Assembly (NCBI RefSeq): GCF_029227915.1
Contig: NC_079877.1
Span: 20,797,851 to 20,861,850 of the forward strand
Direction: 5' to 3'
Origin: Hydractinia symbiolongicarpus
Lineage: Eukaryota > Cnidaria > Hydrozoa > Anthoathecata > Hydractiniidae
Length of the DNA stretch: 64,000 nt
Below, in pieces: positions 53,279 to 60,988 of this stretch. The first letter of the stretch is position 1; each line of letters starts with the position of its first letter. Made by a program: the position numbers and the translations under genes. The notes beneath the pieces were generated by a model. That model was not told where the DNA came from. It made no database searches and saw only the letters and a program-made list of their open reading frames with translations.

Positions 53279-54373
53279 CTATAATTTATAGTGATATGTG
53301 TGTCTATAATGTCCTCTTGCCAGTGTGGTAATACCATCTTCCAAAATTATGCGTTTATCATCATCGGCATTGAGCGCCAGTTTATTTGTTTTTATTGTGT
53401 GAACATCATGCTTAATGGATCGAAAGGTCATTTGGGTTCTGTAAATGTTCTCACCCTCAAACAGGCATCTCTTATAATCATTGAAACCTATGGTCTCCCT
53501 TACCACACATTTCTTCACCCCCGTACACCTCTTATCCTCCCTACCACATAGCTGTTTGTATGCGTATGTCTTAGCTCTTAGGGCGATGAACTCAGTCATC
53601 ACCTTACCACCTAACTCGTCCTTCATCAGCCCAATGATCTTTTTATTCAAACCTAATGGTAGAGGTCTACCATCTTCCTTATCATACCCCGATGTGTCAA
53701 ATCTCGCGGGCACATCGTTCGCAATATCTTTGTAAAAGTCGTCTGTTTTTATGTGGTAAACGAATGAATCCGTATCCATGTAGCAAAGCTTCACATCATC
53801 ACCATATTTCGGTCTCATGTAATCATGGTGGAACTCATACATAACCATCTTGGATAGATGGAGGATCGTGGGGCCGAGGTAGATCGGTTTGTTCATTTTG
53901 ATCTTGATCTTGGACATCTCTATCCCCATCAGTGTTTCCGAGAAACGGATTGCACCCCTGAAGTTTGGCTTCATCACCATTTTCTCATAATTCTTTTGGT
54001 TGGTGGCCAAACGTATATCCTTCTGTCTTCGCTGATTCTCCATTGTCTTACCAAAGACAGAATTGTTCATCAGCTTGAAGAAATCCTTTTCAAAGTCATT
54101 CTTTGACTCCGTGCGCAGCTGTGTATTGAAGTCGATGTAAGGTTTCAACCATGCGCTCTGATCAAACCTAAGTACCCTATGAACCTTATCCAGAACAAGA
54201 CCGTGATTCAAAGCTTGAGCAAGCGCACGTATATGAATCACATAGTTCCTCTTGTCTGAAAGACACGGTGTCAGCTTCTCGACACCATTGATAACCTTCC
54301 TATCAGGCATGAAAGGAAGATCGTTATGTGTGTCATGAAGATCATGTGGATATCTAACATCAACCTCAAGCAT
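53279..54373 (-). CDS. polB: Family B DNA polymerase, C-terminal ORF (same frame, after stop)
   Basis: This 364-residue ORF continues the polymerase in the same frame, beginning three codons beyond the TAA that ends the upstream ORF; its ATG is therefore probably an internal Met rather than a real start. It holds motif B NNSVFGKTMEN (103-113), motif C YMDTDS (198-203, the two metal-binding Asp), and a thumb-side RAKTYAY (266-272) of the K-x-Y type. Motif A is on the other side of the stop, so neither piece alone has a full active site. The protein ends 306 bp from the satellite junction. Either the copy is inactivated by a point mutation, or the stop is read through. Confidence 0.9.
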   Translation of the reverse strand: MLEVDVRYPHDLHDTHNDLPFMPDRKVINGVEKLTPCLSDKRNYVIHIRALAQALNHGLVLDKVHRVLRFDQSAWLKPYIDFNTQLRTESKNDFEKDFFKLMNNSVFGKTMENQRRQKDIRLATNQKNYEKMVMKPNFRGAIRFSETLMGIEMSKIKIKMNKPIYLGPTILHLSKMVMYEFHHDYMRPKYGDDVKLCYMDTDSFVYHIKTDDFYKDIANDVPARFDTSGYDKEDGRPLPLGLNKKIIGLMKDELGGKVMTEFIALRAKTYAYKQLCGREDKRCTGVKKCVVRETIGFNDYKRCLFEGENIYRTQMTFRSIKHDVHTIKTNKLALNADDDKRIILEDGITTLARGHYRHTYHYKL

Positions 54374-54382
54374 GTACCCCTT

Positions 54383-57145
54383 TTAACCGTTTTCCACAGC
54401 CAACTCTGAAATGAGTTCGGGTGTAAATTTACCGGAATCATCCCACTCAAACCCCCCGGTGGGCATCTTCTGTATCATAGCCCATCCATACAGATTGTTA
54501 GCATCAAGATACTGTAGATAGGTTGTATCTTCTGAAGTATTATACATATCACCCATATATGGATTATTTGCCTTCGCGTGTCTGTGAACGGCCTGACAGA
54601 GACCACCCCTAATACCCATCTCCACAAACAGTAACATATCCATATCTGACAACAAATCCAGCTCAACATCTGTCTTTTTCAGGCATGCCTGCCAAGCTAA
54701 TCCGGGGGCCGTGTAAAAATGAGCGGGATCTAGTTTATAGTTTCTCAAACATGTCTCTCTGAATGTCTCAAACACATCACTCAGAAGCAGAACATCCGTC
54801 TTGAGATAGATATCATGATAAACGCCCATATTTTCAACTTTCATGTCCTTCCACACCTTCTGGGCATGCGCATAATCGGCATCGCTGATACCATTCATGT
54901 TCAACTTGCTATAAAAGTCATCCTTCGAAGGAAGCCTGGTTTCATTAAACCTATCGAATGAATCAACATACTCATATGGGTATACACCCTTCCTTCTCAT
55001 TATGTTGAATTGCTCATCATTGAAGAATTTTCTAAGGTTTTTACACTGATCATCGGATAGATTGTCAGCTAGGGAACCTAATCCTCTTGACATAAATCTA
55101 AATGAATCGATGAATCTCAGCTTTATCTTTTTGTCCTTAGTCTCACCATTTTTGTTGGTGTATTCACCAACCTTAACATCGGTCGAGAAAGAGATATATT
55201 TCTCCTTATTCTTTGCGATTACACCCATACCATCCTCTCCGTACTTCCTTGCAAGCTCTTTGATAAATAGATGCGCCTCATATCCGCTCAGATTATGGAA
55301 GACAACCGGAATATAATTAGGCACCTTGTAACGGAGATTACATTCCATGTGTGCCGATCCACGAAACTTGCCGGTAAAATGACAGTGATCCCTAACTTTG
55401 ATGTCATCATAACCAAATTCTCTCATACAGATGTGGCAGTCGGTGGAATTTTCATATCCATCAAGTTCTTCATCGGTTAGATCTTGCATACCAAGTTGTG
55501 GAAACATGTTGTATAACCTTTTCGCCTCGGAAACCACATGATCCACAAAGCGCGGAACACAGTCATCACCACGGTAAAGCTTCAGAGGGTCCAAAACTTC
55601 ACCATGAGCATATTTACTATAACAACAGAATCCGGTGGGGATATGTTTACCAACTTTCTCGGTGGACGATCCACACTCTATCTCTTCGGGTTTTGTAAAA
55701 GCTTCGAAATCGGCATACATGATGAATGGGGCTTTAAGCTGGTACTGACCGTGGGTGAAGGTTAAGGTGCTACCCTCCCTAGGGAGTTGAATATTAACAG
55801 CATCGTTATTCTTACAATACTCAAAGTGCTCATCCCTTTTCTGTTCGCTTGGAAAACCAGAGAGACAATTCAAGCAATAATACTCTTTATTTTTATGCTT
55901 TGAGTTGACCTTGCTCAGGACACCGCTCAGGTTCTTAACAGCGATATAATGCCTCTTATCCCCTTCACACAGTAAAAACAAAACAACCGTCTCATCCCGG
56001 TCAAGATGCTTCGACTTTCGATACATATAGACACCCTCTATGTCATCTTTTGTCAAAACATGCACGGCGATATCAGGGTTCCTTCTCTCAAACAAATCTA
56101 TCTTGTTTAGTGCCATTGGGAAAGTTATACCATCCCAATTATACTTATCATGCTTCCTAAGGATTGAGATTCGTTCAGGGTTATTATTGATCTTACCATG
56201 ATTGAGAGCAGCGATAACGGCCCATTTGAAGCATTCATCATCATCATCATTTTTGGGATTGATCACGGAGAACTTACCACTGAAATTCTTAGGTAGCGGC
56301 AAGTAAGAACTACCTCTAGTTAATTTTAGTTTGTGAAAGTCCACATGCATATGTAGGATCCTTTCGATTGTGAATCCGCTAGCTGGCAGCGCGGGGTTCT
56401 CAATCTGCTCAATTATTTTATTACTCATGTGGAGGATTACATCGGAAATGTCATCGTTGGAATGTAATACCTCCATATAGCTGTTGAACGCTTTGTCAAC
56501 ATATACACACGGGGCATCGGTTGAGCTGGTGTCCTCCCTTACCCACTTCACCCACAAGGTTGCCTGAGTCTTCAATGACTTCTTTTGCCTAAGCACGTCC
56601 CTCATTAGCCTCTTAATGATAGGTTGAATCTGTTTTAGAAAAACCTTGACATTCTTCTTCTTACCATCTGAGTTTATCTTGAAACGTTTGTAGGAACCTA
56701 CAAACGCTTCTTCAATAGGAGTATAAGGATTTTCCTCTTTCTCCTCTTCCTCCTCTTTCACCTCTTCCTCTCCACTGCCCTTTTTATACAAAGCCATGAT
56801 CTTATCCTTCATGGCTTTGAAAGCTTTGCTCGCTTTCTCCTTAATGGCCTTAGGTACATGATTTATCAACCAGTCTCTCCATTCAATCAACTTGCTTTTT
56901 ACAATAGGTCTGGTTTTACTCATTTCTTGCAACTCAAACAAATCCATGTCTTGTTGACTAGTACCGGATCTCGAGGGTACTGGTCTAGGCATTGGTATTG
57001 GTCTGGTGGGTCTAGGCACTGGTGCTGACACGGTAGTGGGTGTCAATAATTCGATCAGATCGGCCTTTCTGAGCTTTGCGTAGCCATGTAGGCCGCGTTC
57101 CTTAGCGAGTTTTCTTAATACAACAACTGTATTTCTCGAAGTCAT
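54383..57145 (-). CDS. polB: Protein-primed family B DNA polymerase, N-terminal ORF (interrupted)
   Basis: This 920-residue ORF is the N-terminal two thirds of a Polinton/adintovirus-type DNA polymerase that replicates the linear element. Residues 1-34 are a SAP-like module, followed by a proline-rich linker (about 41-57) and an acidic stretch (125-138). A Cys/His finger lies at 424-444. The exonuclease motifs are Exo I YADFEAF (D479, E481), Exo II HNLSGYEAH near 617-625, and Exo III Y780-x3-D784. A Cys/His cluster resembling endonuclease VII is at 570-602. Polymerase motif A, DANNLYGWAM, starts at D881. The frame ends at TAA (54383-54385), just before the rest of the palm. The start is supported by the promoter-to-ATG spacing shared with two neighbours. 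Exo II has Glu623 where Asp is usual. Confidence 0.9.
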   Translation of the reverse strand: MTSRNTVVVLRKLAKERGLHGYAKLRKADLIELLTPTTVSAPVPRPTRPIPMPRPVPSRSGTSQQDMDLFELQEMSKTRPIVKSKLIEWRDWLINHVPKAIKEKASKAFKAMKDKIMALYKKGSGEEEVKEEEEEKEENPYTPIEEAFVGSYKRFKINSDGKKKNVKVFLKQIQPIIKRLMRDVLRQKKSLKTQATLWVKWVREDTSSTDAPCVYVDKAFNSYMEVLHSNDDISDVILHMSNKIIEQIENPALPASGFTIERILHMHVDFHKLKLTRGSSYLPLPKNFSGKFSVINPKNDDDDECFKWAVIAALNHGKINNNPERISILRKHDKYNWDGITFPMALNKIDLFERRNPDIAVHVLTKDDIEGVYMYRKSKHLDRDETVVLFLLCEGDKRHYIAVKNLSGVLSKVNSKHKNKEYYCLNCLSGFPSEQKRDEHFEYCKNNDAVNIQLPREGSTLTFTHGQYQLKAPFIMYADFEAFTKPEEIECGSSTEKVGKHIPTGFCCYSKYAHGEVLDPLKLYRGDDCVPRFVDHVVSEAKRLYNMFPQLGMQDLTDEELDGYENSTDCHICMREFGYDDIKVRDHCHFTGKFRGSAHMECNLRYKVPNYIPVVFHNLSGYEAHLFIKELARKYGEDGMGVIAKNKEKYISFSTDVKVGEYTNKNGETKDKKIKLRFIDSFRFMSRGLGSLADNLSDDQCKNLRKFFNDEQFNIMRRKGVYPYEYVDSFDRFNETRLPSKDDFYSKLNMNGISDADYAHAQKVWKDMKVENMGVYHDIYLKTDVLLLSDVFETFRETCLRNYKLDPAHFYTAPGLAWQACLKKTDVELDLLSDMDMLLFVEMGIRGGLCQAVHRHAKANNPYMGDMYNTSEDTTYLQYLDANNLYGWAMIQKMPTGGFEWDDSGKFTPELISELAVENG

Positions 57146-57180
57146 GCTTGGTTATGATATACTATATGTAATCTTTAAGA
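57146..57180 (-). promoter_or_regulatory. Promoter-like element of the polymerase gene
   Basis: Read on the minus strand, CTTAAAGATTACATATAGTA continues into TATC and ends 11 nt before the ATG. The same block, at the same distance, stands before the RING gene and the double-SAP gene. The AT-rich core may act as a TATA box. Confidence 0.7.
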
Positions 57181-57217
57181 TAGCTAGATATAATCGTGAA
57201 ACCAAAAAAAGATTAAT

Positions 57218-57241
57218 TTGTTACTCGCGTGGGTAACAAAA
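57218..57241 (-). terminator. Palindrome after RING gene stop
   Basis: A 24-nt inverted repeat with outer arms TTTGTTAC/GTAACAAA begins 19 nt after the stop of the RING gene. The two imperfect inner positions are T/G and G/T combinations, so they would still pair as G-U in RNA. It is the first of three such elements and is probably involved in 3'-end formation or insulation. Confidence 0.6.
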
Positions 57242-57260
57242 AATCTGACCCCCCAACAAA

Positions 57261-57722
57261 TCAATTATATTGTCTAATGACAAGATCGATGGATGCGCGA
57301 CATATAGGGCATTTATCCCCCCTCTTCTCCAATTTATATGCGCACGATAAACAGCAGCAAAAATGCCCTGTTCTACCATGAACAATGGTGGCGGTCTTTC
57401 GTTTAGAAAGACAAATGATACATTTTTCCGATTCATCCAAGATATCGTCCGCGTCACCCACAACTGGTACGGGTCTCGGTACTGGTCTAGGCATCGGTCT
57501 GGTGGATCTTGGCGCGGGTCCAAATGATTCATATACTTCGAGATAATTCATATTGGGATCTATTGATAATATTAATTCAATAAGCTCATCCCTTCTGAGC
57601 CGTGAGTATCTACGTGCGCCGAGGTACCTCGCTCGAGCTCTTAAATCAGGGACCGTGAAAAGATCAAAGTCATCAATATATTCTCTACTGTATATCAAAT
57701 TGAGAACGATTCCTGAAGACAT
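57261..57722 (-). CDS. SAP-like plus MDM2-type RING finger protein
   Basis: The 153-residue protein has a divergent SAP-like helix-turn-helix segment (about 22-52, with YSRLRRDELIELI), a proline/arginine linker (69-86), and a C-terminal RING at 101-141. Putative zinc ligands are C101, C104, H115, H120, C124, C127, C138 and C141, a C2H2C4 pattern. The spacings 2, 10, 4, 3, 2, 10, 2 are those I recall for the MDM2/MDM4 RING rather than the common C3HC4 form. The RING runs almost to the C-terminus, as in MDM2. The likely activity is E3 ubiquitin ligase or dimerisation with a host ligase, which is inference. The start is supported by the promoter block 11 nt upstream. Transcribed leftward, it precedes the polymerase gene. 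Confidence 0.8.
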   Translation of the reverse strand: MSSGIVLNLIYSREYIDDFDLFTVPDLRARARYLGARRYSRLRRDELIELILSIDPNMNYLEVYESFGPAPRSTRPMPRPVPRPVPVVGDADDILDESEKCIICLSKRKTATIVHGRTGHFCCCLSCAYKLEKRGDKCPICRASIDLVIRQYN

Positions 57723-57775
57723 GCTTGGTTGTGATATACTATATGTAATCTTTTAAGATGGTTTTATAAATCGTA
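57723..57775 (-). promoter_or_regulatory. Promoter-like element of the RING gene
   Basis: This is a copy of the block before the polymerase gene (GATTACATATAGTATATC on the minus strand, 11 nt from the ATG), with one extra base in the CTTAAAAG part. Upstream it shares a further stretch (GGTTTACGATTTATAAAAC on the minus strand) with the double-SAP gene. Confidence 0.7.
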
Positions 57776-57888
57776 AACCGTGTTGGAGTGTAATGAGTGT
57801 CATCGTTTGTAATACAAACATCACGCTAAAACACACATACACCGGTTAGACCATGGGTACCCACCCACCAGCACCTCGAGGGTCCACA
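57770..57888. repeat. Intergenic spacer repeat, copy 1
   Basis: This spacer between two SAP-family genes matches 58681-58810: both contain CCGTGTTGGAGTGTAATGAG, CACGCTAAAACACACATACA and CCGGTTAGACCATGGGTACC. No ORF is supported. A shorter related string, CCCATGGGTCCCTACCCACC, lies at 53245-53264 near the element end. Confidence 0.75.
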
Positions 57889-57912
57889 TTTGTTACCCGA
57901 TCGGGTAACAAA
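57889..57912 (-). terminator. Perfect 24-nt palindrome after double-SAP gene
   Basis: Arms TTTGTTACCCGA and TCGGGTAACAAA meet at 57900/57901 with no mismatch. It starts 16 nt after the stop of the double-SAP gene. Compared with the element at 58811, one base pair differs on both arms (C/G versus T/A), so the pairing is preserved. Confidence 0.65.
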
Positions 57913-57928
57913 CTAGTTCCGTAATCCT

Positions 57929-58639
57929 TCAACACAAAGTAATACCGGCAGCCAATCGATATATTGGATGATCCCACCGATTTGTCAGATATCTCCTTGA
58001 AGACACCGATACGCTGTCTGGTAAATAGAATCGGAAATATTTATCATAATGATATTCATCATAATAATTACTACAACAACGAATACAACTAAGAATCATT
58101 ATGACAAGCTTCCTGTCAAAGACGGGATTCACCCTGTACTCTTCGGGTATATCCCACACGTTGAAATTTTTGTAATTCGACAGATCTATGATAACAGAAC
58201 TACTACTCCGACATTCATCATCGTAGTAACGTAGGGTTAATCTCGGTGATGTCTCTCCATCCACATCAATGTTTCGGAATAAGATCGGGTGCATTTTTGG
58301 CACGGGTACCGGTTTAACTGGTGCTGACACTGTAGTGGGTGTCAATAATTCGATAAGCTCATCCTTTCTGAGCAAATAGTAGCCATGTAGACCATTTTCT
58401 CCGACGAGTTTCTTTAGTTGTTCTACAGTTTTCGATTCCAATGGCGTAGGTTGTATTTCGGGTTCTGGAGGTTGTAGTTCGGGTACGGGTCTAGTGGGTC
58501 TCGGCATGGGTACGGGTGCTGACACAGTAGTGGGTGTCAATTTACGGATCAGCTCATCCTTTCTGAGCCTTGAGTAGCCACGTAGGCCGCGTTCTCTAGC
58601 GAGAGCTCTTAATTCAACAACTGTATTTCTCGATGTCAT
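57929..58639 (-). CDS. Protein with two SAP-like modules
   Basis: The 236-residue product begins with a SAP-like module (1-34, GLRGYSRLRKDELI), a proline-rich linker (41-66), a second SAP-like module (about 68-101, GLHGYYLLRKDELIELL) and a second linker. A C-terminal part of about 120 residues follows that I do not recognise; it has clustered Cys (185-189) and many Tyr. Both modules end in LTPTTVSAPV, also present after the SAP module of the polymerase, so the 5' ends of these genes were copied from one another. SAP modules usually bind AT-rich DNA. The start is fixed by the conserved promoter distance of 11 nt. Confidence 0.8.
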   Translation of the reverse strand: MTSRNTVVELRALARERGLRGYSRLRKDELIRKLTPTTVSAPVPMPRPTRPVPELQPPEPEIQPTPLESKTVEQLKKLVGENGLHGYYLLRKDELIELLTPTTVSAPVKPVPVPKMHPILFRNIDVDGETSPRLTLRYYDDECRSSSSVIIDLSNYKNFNVWDIPEEYRVNPVFDRKLVIMILSCIRCCSNYYDEYHYDKYFRFYLPDSVSVSSRRYLTNRWDHPIYRLAAGITLC

Positions 58640-58680
58640 GCTTGTGTACGATATACTATATGTAATCTTTAAGACGGTTT
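58640..58680 (-). promoter_or_regulatory. Promoter-like element of the double-SAP gene
   Basis: This is the third copy of GATTACATATAGTATATC, 11 nt before the ATG, with CTTAAAG at the same position as in the polymerase and RING genes. Confidence 0.7.
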
Positions 58681-58810
58681 TATAAATCGTAAACCGTGTT
58701 GGAGTGTAATGAGTGTCCTAGTTTGTGGTTGCCCCACCATGCTAAAATTGTAGTAAAACACGCTAAAACACACATACACCGGTTAGACCATGGGTACCCA
58801 CCCACCAACA
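58681..58810. repeat. Intergenic spacer repeat, copy 2
   Basis: Second copy of the spacer at 57770-57888, with a short insertion around GTTGCCCCACCATGC. No gene is visible. It again ends directly at a GTTAC palindrome. Confidence 0.75.
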
Positions 58811-58834
58811 TTTGTTACCTGATCAGGTAACAAA
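58811..58834 (-). terminator. Perfect 24-nt palindrome after small SAP gene
   Basis: Arms TTTGTTACCTGA and TCAGGTAACAAA meet at 58822/58823 without mismatch. The element begins 13 nt after the stop of the small SAP gene. Confidence 0.65.
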
Positions 58835-58847
58835 AAGGGTTGTTCAA

Positions 58848-59117
58848 TCACTTGGATCTTTTGTCGTTATAACGTTTTTGAGCTTTTAGATATGCCTCCC
58901 TGTTTTTCGACCTCCACGTCGAACAGTATCCATACCATTCCTTCTTGGTATCCTGATCGATGGTGTAGGATGGGTCGAGATCATTCTTCTCGATCACCTC
59001 AATCAATTTAGCCTTTCTCATCCCCACGATATACTTAATTCCACGGGATTTAGCAACCTCTCGCAACTCTCTCAGTTTCATCAATTTGTAATCCGGTGTG
59101 GTATCCATGTCTGACAT
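58848..59117 (-). CDS. Small SAP-like protein
   Basis: This 89-residue protein starts MSDMDTTPDYK. It carries a SAP-like segment near residues 10-36 (KLRELREVAKSRGIKYIVGM followed by RKAKLIEVIE) and a basic, aromatic C-terminus (YGYCSTWRSKNREAYLKAQK). The frame is open 12 codons further, to an ATG at 59153. That stretch encodes an AT-rich promoter-like sequence, and choosing 59117 puts CTTAAAG 27 nt before the ATG, close to the 28 nt of the other three leftward genes, so I prefer the shorter start. Probable DNA-binding accessory protein; the family is not recognised beyond the SAP module. Confidence 0.7.
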   Translation of the reverse strand: MSDMDTTPDYKLMKLRELREVAKSRGIKYIVGMRKAKLIEVIEKNDLDPSYTIDQDTKKEWYGYCSTWRSKNREAYLKAQKRYNDKRSK

Positions 59118-59211
59118 ATTAATATAATATAATATATAAAAAACTTTAAGCACTTTTATCGTACCACATCATAACAAAAAGGAGATAAATAAAGGTGTGC
59201 ATAAATAAAAC
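59118..59211. promoter_or_regulatory. Divergent promoter region, small SAP gene and integrase
   Basis: These 94 bp separate two genes that start in opposite directions. On the left is an AT-rich run (ATTAATATAATATAATATAT) and CTTTAAG facing the SAP gene. On the right is AAGGAGATAAATAAAGG leading to the integrase ATG, which lacks the CTTAAAG block. Confidence 0.55.
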
Positions 59212-60195
59212 ATGTCAAACTCTAAACTTCAAGAGACTTACTATCAACCTCAAAATTTATGGAAAGGACAAAAGGCTGTTCAGAATTTAAGAGGATTCGG
59301 TTCCAAACCAAAGGAGATTAAGAAGTGGCTATCAAAGCAAGCATTTTGGCAAGTACATTTACCCACTCCAAAACATGTTGAAAGACCACATTATGAAGTT
59401 ACCACCCCTAATGATTTACATCAATTCGATTTATTGTACATGCCCGGTGACATACTGTATGGTAATAAATATAAGTACATTTTGTCGGGAATCGATGCTG
59501 CTTCCAGATACAAAGTAGCCCGACCTTTGAGGACTAAGAAAGCCAAGGAGGTTGCCGCTATGATTGAAGACATCTACAAGGCCGGACCATTAACTTATCC
59601 AAAAATTTTCCAATGTGATAACGGTTCAGAATTCAAGGCAGATGTATCAAAGCTGTTGGAGAAGCATAAGGTTGAAATTAAAAGGGCGACTACAAAATAT
59701 AAGCATACACACACAGCTTTTGTTGAGGCGTTGAACAAGATACTTGCTGAAAATTTATTCAAAATACAAGATGCTCAAGAACTGAATGATTCGGAAAAGG
59801 TATCATCTACATGGGTTAAGCATCTGTATAAACTGATTGATAGGCTAAACGATACAAAGACGCAGATGATTGGTATGAAACCAAAAGATGCTATTATAAT
59901 GAAAGAGGTGCCTCTTGCTAAACGAGAGAGTTATCCACCTGAAGTAGAATTACCTAAAGATGGCCTGTATAGATATCTACTACAACCTGGTGAAGAGCAT
60001 GATGATGGGCGGAGACGGGCAACCGATAGAATATGGTCGAAAAACACATATAGATTGCGTGAGGTAATAGCGCAACCTGGTAACCGTGTAATGTACTATG
60101 TTCAAGACGGACCCAGACGGGCTTTTGTAAAAGAGGAATTGATGTTAATACCCGAAGATACAGAATTACCTCCTGATTATGTGCAAGGTTGGTGA
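59212..60195 (+). CDS. int: Retrovirus-like DDE integrase (Polinton type)
   Basis: The 327-residue protein has the catalytic triad D73 (HQFDLLYMP), D136 (QCDNGSEF) and E172 (THTAFVEALNK). There are 35 residues between the last two, the canonical D-x35-E of the retroviral integrase superfamily. The N-terminal 60 residues lack a clear HHCC zinc finger. The C-terminal part (about 250-320, with DRIWSKNTYRLREV and RRAFVKEELMLIPEDTELP) looks like the SH3/chromo-like DNA-binding end. It would join element ends to target DNA and make the 6-bp target duplication. The ORF is intact. It lies centrally and faces right, away from the polymerase, and ends near a hairpin between convergent genes. Confidence 0.93.
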   Translation: MSNSKLQETYYQPQNLWKGQKAVQNLRGFGSKPKEIKKWLSKQAFWQVHLPTPKHVERPHYEVTTPNDLHQFDLLYMPGDILYGNKYKYILSGIDAASRYKVARPLRTKKAKEVAAMIEDIYKAGPLTYPKIFQCDNGSEFKADVSKLLEKHKVEIKRATTKYKHTHTAFVEALNKILAENLFKIQDAQELNDSEKVSSTWVKHLYKLIDRLNDTKTQMIGMKPKDAIIMKEVPLAKRESYPPEVELPKDGLYRYLLQPGEEHDDGRRRATDRIWSKNTYRLREVIAQPGNRVMYYVQDGPRRAFVKEELMLIPEDTELPPDYVQGW

Positions 60196-60394
60196 AAAAG
60201 GGGGACGATACATAAAAAGTATCTTTACCTGTATCTGGTAAAGATGATGCCGGGGATCACACAGGGCTGTCGGCAGATAGGGCCGTTATGGCTCGGGACG
60301 ATCGCGCCACATAATGTCACAAACCGCCTTACTTTCAAATATTAATTTTTCAAATAGCACACGAAATATGCGAGCGGCGTACATGCACACATCA
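60196..60394. other. Intergenic region between convergent genes
   Basis: These 199 bp lie between the integrase stop and the stop of the leftward membrane protein gene. They hold the hairpin at 60221-60245, a small GATAC/GTATC inverted repeat just before it, and otherwise no ORF or recognisable RNA gene. Confidence 0.6.
60221..60245 (+). terminator. Hairpin after integrase gene
   Basis: A 9-bp perfect stem ATCTTTACC/GGTAAAGAT with a 7-nt loop starts 26 nt after the integrase stop. It shares the TTACC/GGTAA arms with the palindromes behind the SAP genes, which suggests a common 3'-end signal. Confidence 0.5.
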
Positions 60395-60988
60395 CTAACC
60401 TTGTTCCTGATTTACTGTCTTTCTGAGGCTTTGAACCTCGGCCATTAGACTTTTTTCAAACTGGTTGCGCGTTTCGCTTTCCATCTTTCTGTCGGTTTTC
60501 GTCATCTTGTCCAGAGCTTCGTAGTATATACCACACAGGATTTGAAATTCAATGTGACTAATGTCATCATTATTCAGCGCCCGCGAGAAAGAGTTTTCAA
60601 ACACGGCGATGGCAGACGTCGCAACATCATATAATTTCATGACTTTGTCAAGTTTGCTCTGATATCTTTTAATCAAAGCCGCGATAATGCCGGTGGAAAT
60701 AGAGCCAGATAGGGCCACACCACCCAATCCGACAGAAACGGGTATCCCAATGAGTGTAGCACCTGTTACCACCGAACCTATGCCGGAAGTGATGGTTAGG
60801 GCCGTGGCGCCGGCATTTAGAATCACAAGTCTGTGTAATTTCTTGTTGTATTTGTCCTCCTTTGACTGGAATTTACCTTTTAATTTTATAAGCTCCTCAA
60901 GTTGAGAGTTCACGGTATTAGTATTAAACTTGTCCCGCTCACTCGAATACTCAGGAGCCGTGGGTAGCTTTGGATAAATCTCTGCCAT
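60395..60988 (-). CDS. Membrane protein, paralogue A
   Basis: The 197-residue protein has an N-terminal amphipathic region with NTVNSQLEELIKLKGKF (25-40) and a long hydrophobic Gly/Ala/Val-rich region (about 53-106) that can form two membrane-spanning hairpin helices. Helical segments and a charged C-terminus follow. It is clearly related to the next gene upstream (61024-61482): both have NSQLEEL near the start, the central hydrophobic pair, and similar C-terminal helices (IEFQILCGIYYEALDKMTKT here). The role is unknown; a virion-membrane or host-membrane function is possible. Start and promoter are shared in form with the paralogue. Confidence 0.75.
   Translation of the reverse strand: MAEIYPKLPTAPEYSSERDKFNTNTVNSQLEELIKLKGKFQSKEDKYNKKLHRLVILNAGATALTITSGIGSVVTGATLIGIPVSVGLGGVALSGSISTGIIAALIKRYQSKLDKVMKLYDVATSAIAVFENSFSRALNNDDISHIEFQILCGIYYEALDKMTKTDRKMESETRNQFEKSLMAEVQSLRKTVNQEQG

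Noticed and set aside
53291-55765. Plus-strand ORFs across the polymerase region
   Set aside because: They are antisense to polymerase motifs and have no features of their own.
57221-57532. 103-codon ORF overlapping the RING gene
   Set aside because: It is a different frame of the same DNA. The RING frame has the zinc ligands, SAP module and promoter-spaced start, and the palindrome lies at the end of this shadow ORF.
59115-59153. Upstream ATG at 59153 for the small SAP gene
   Set aside because: The 12 extra codons are the AT-rich promoter-like stretch. The ATG at 59117 restores the CTTAAAG distance seen in the other three leftward genes.
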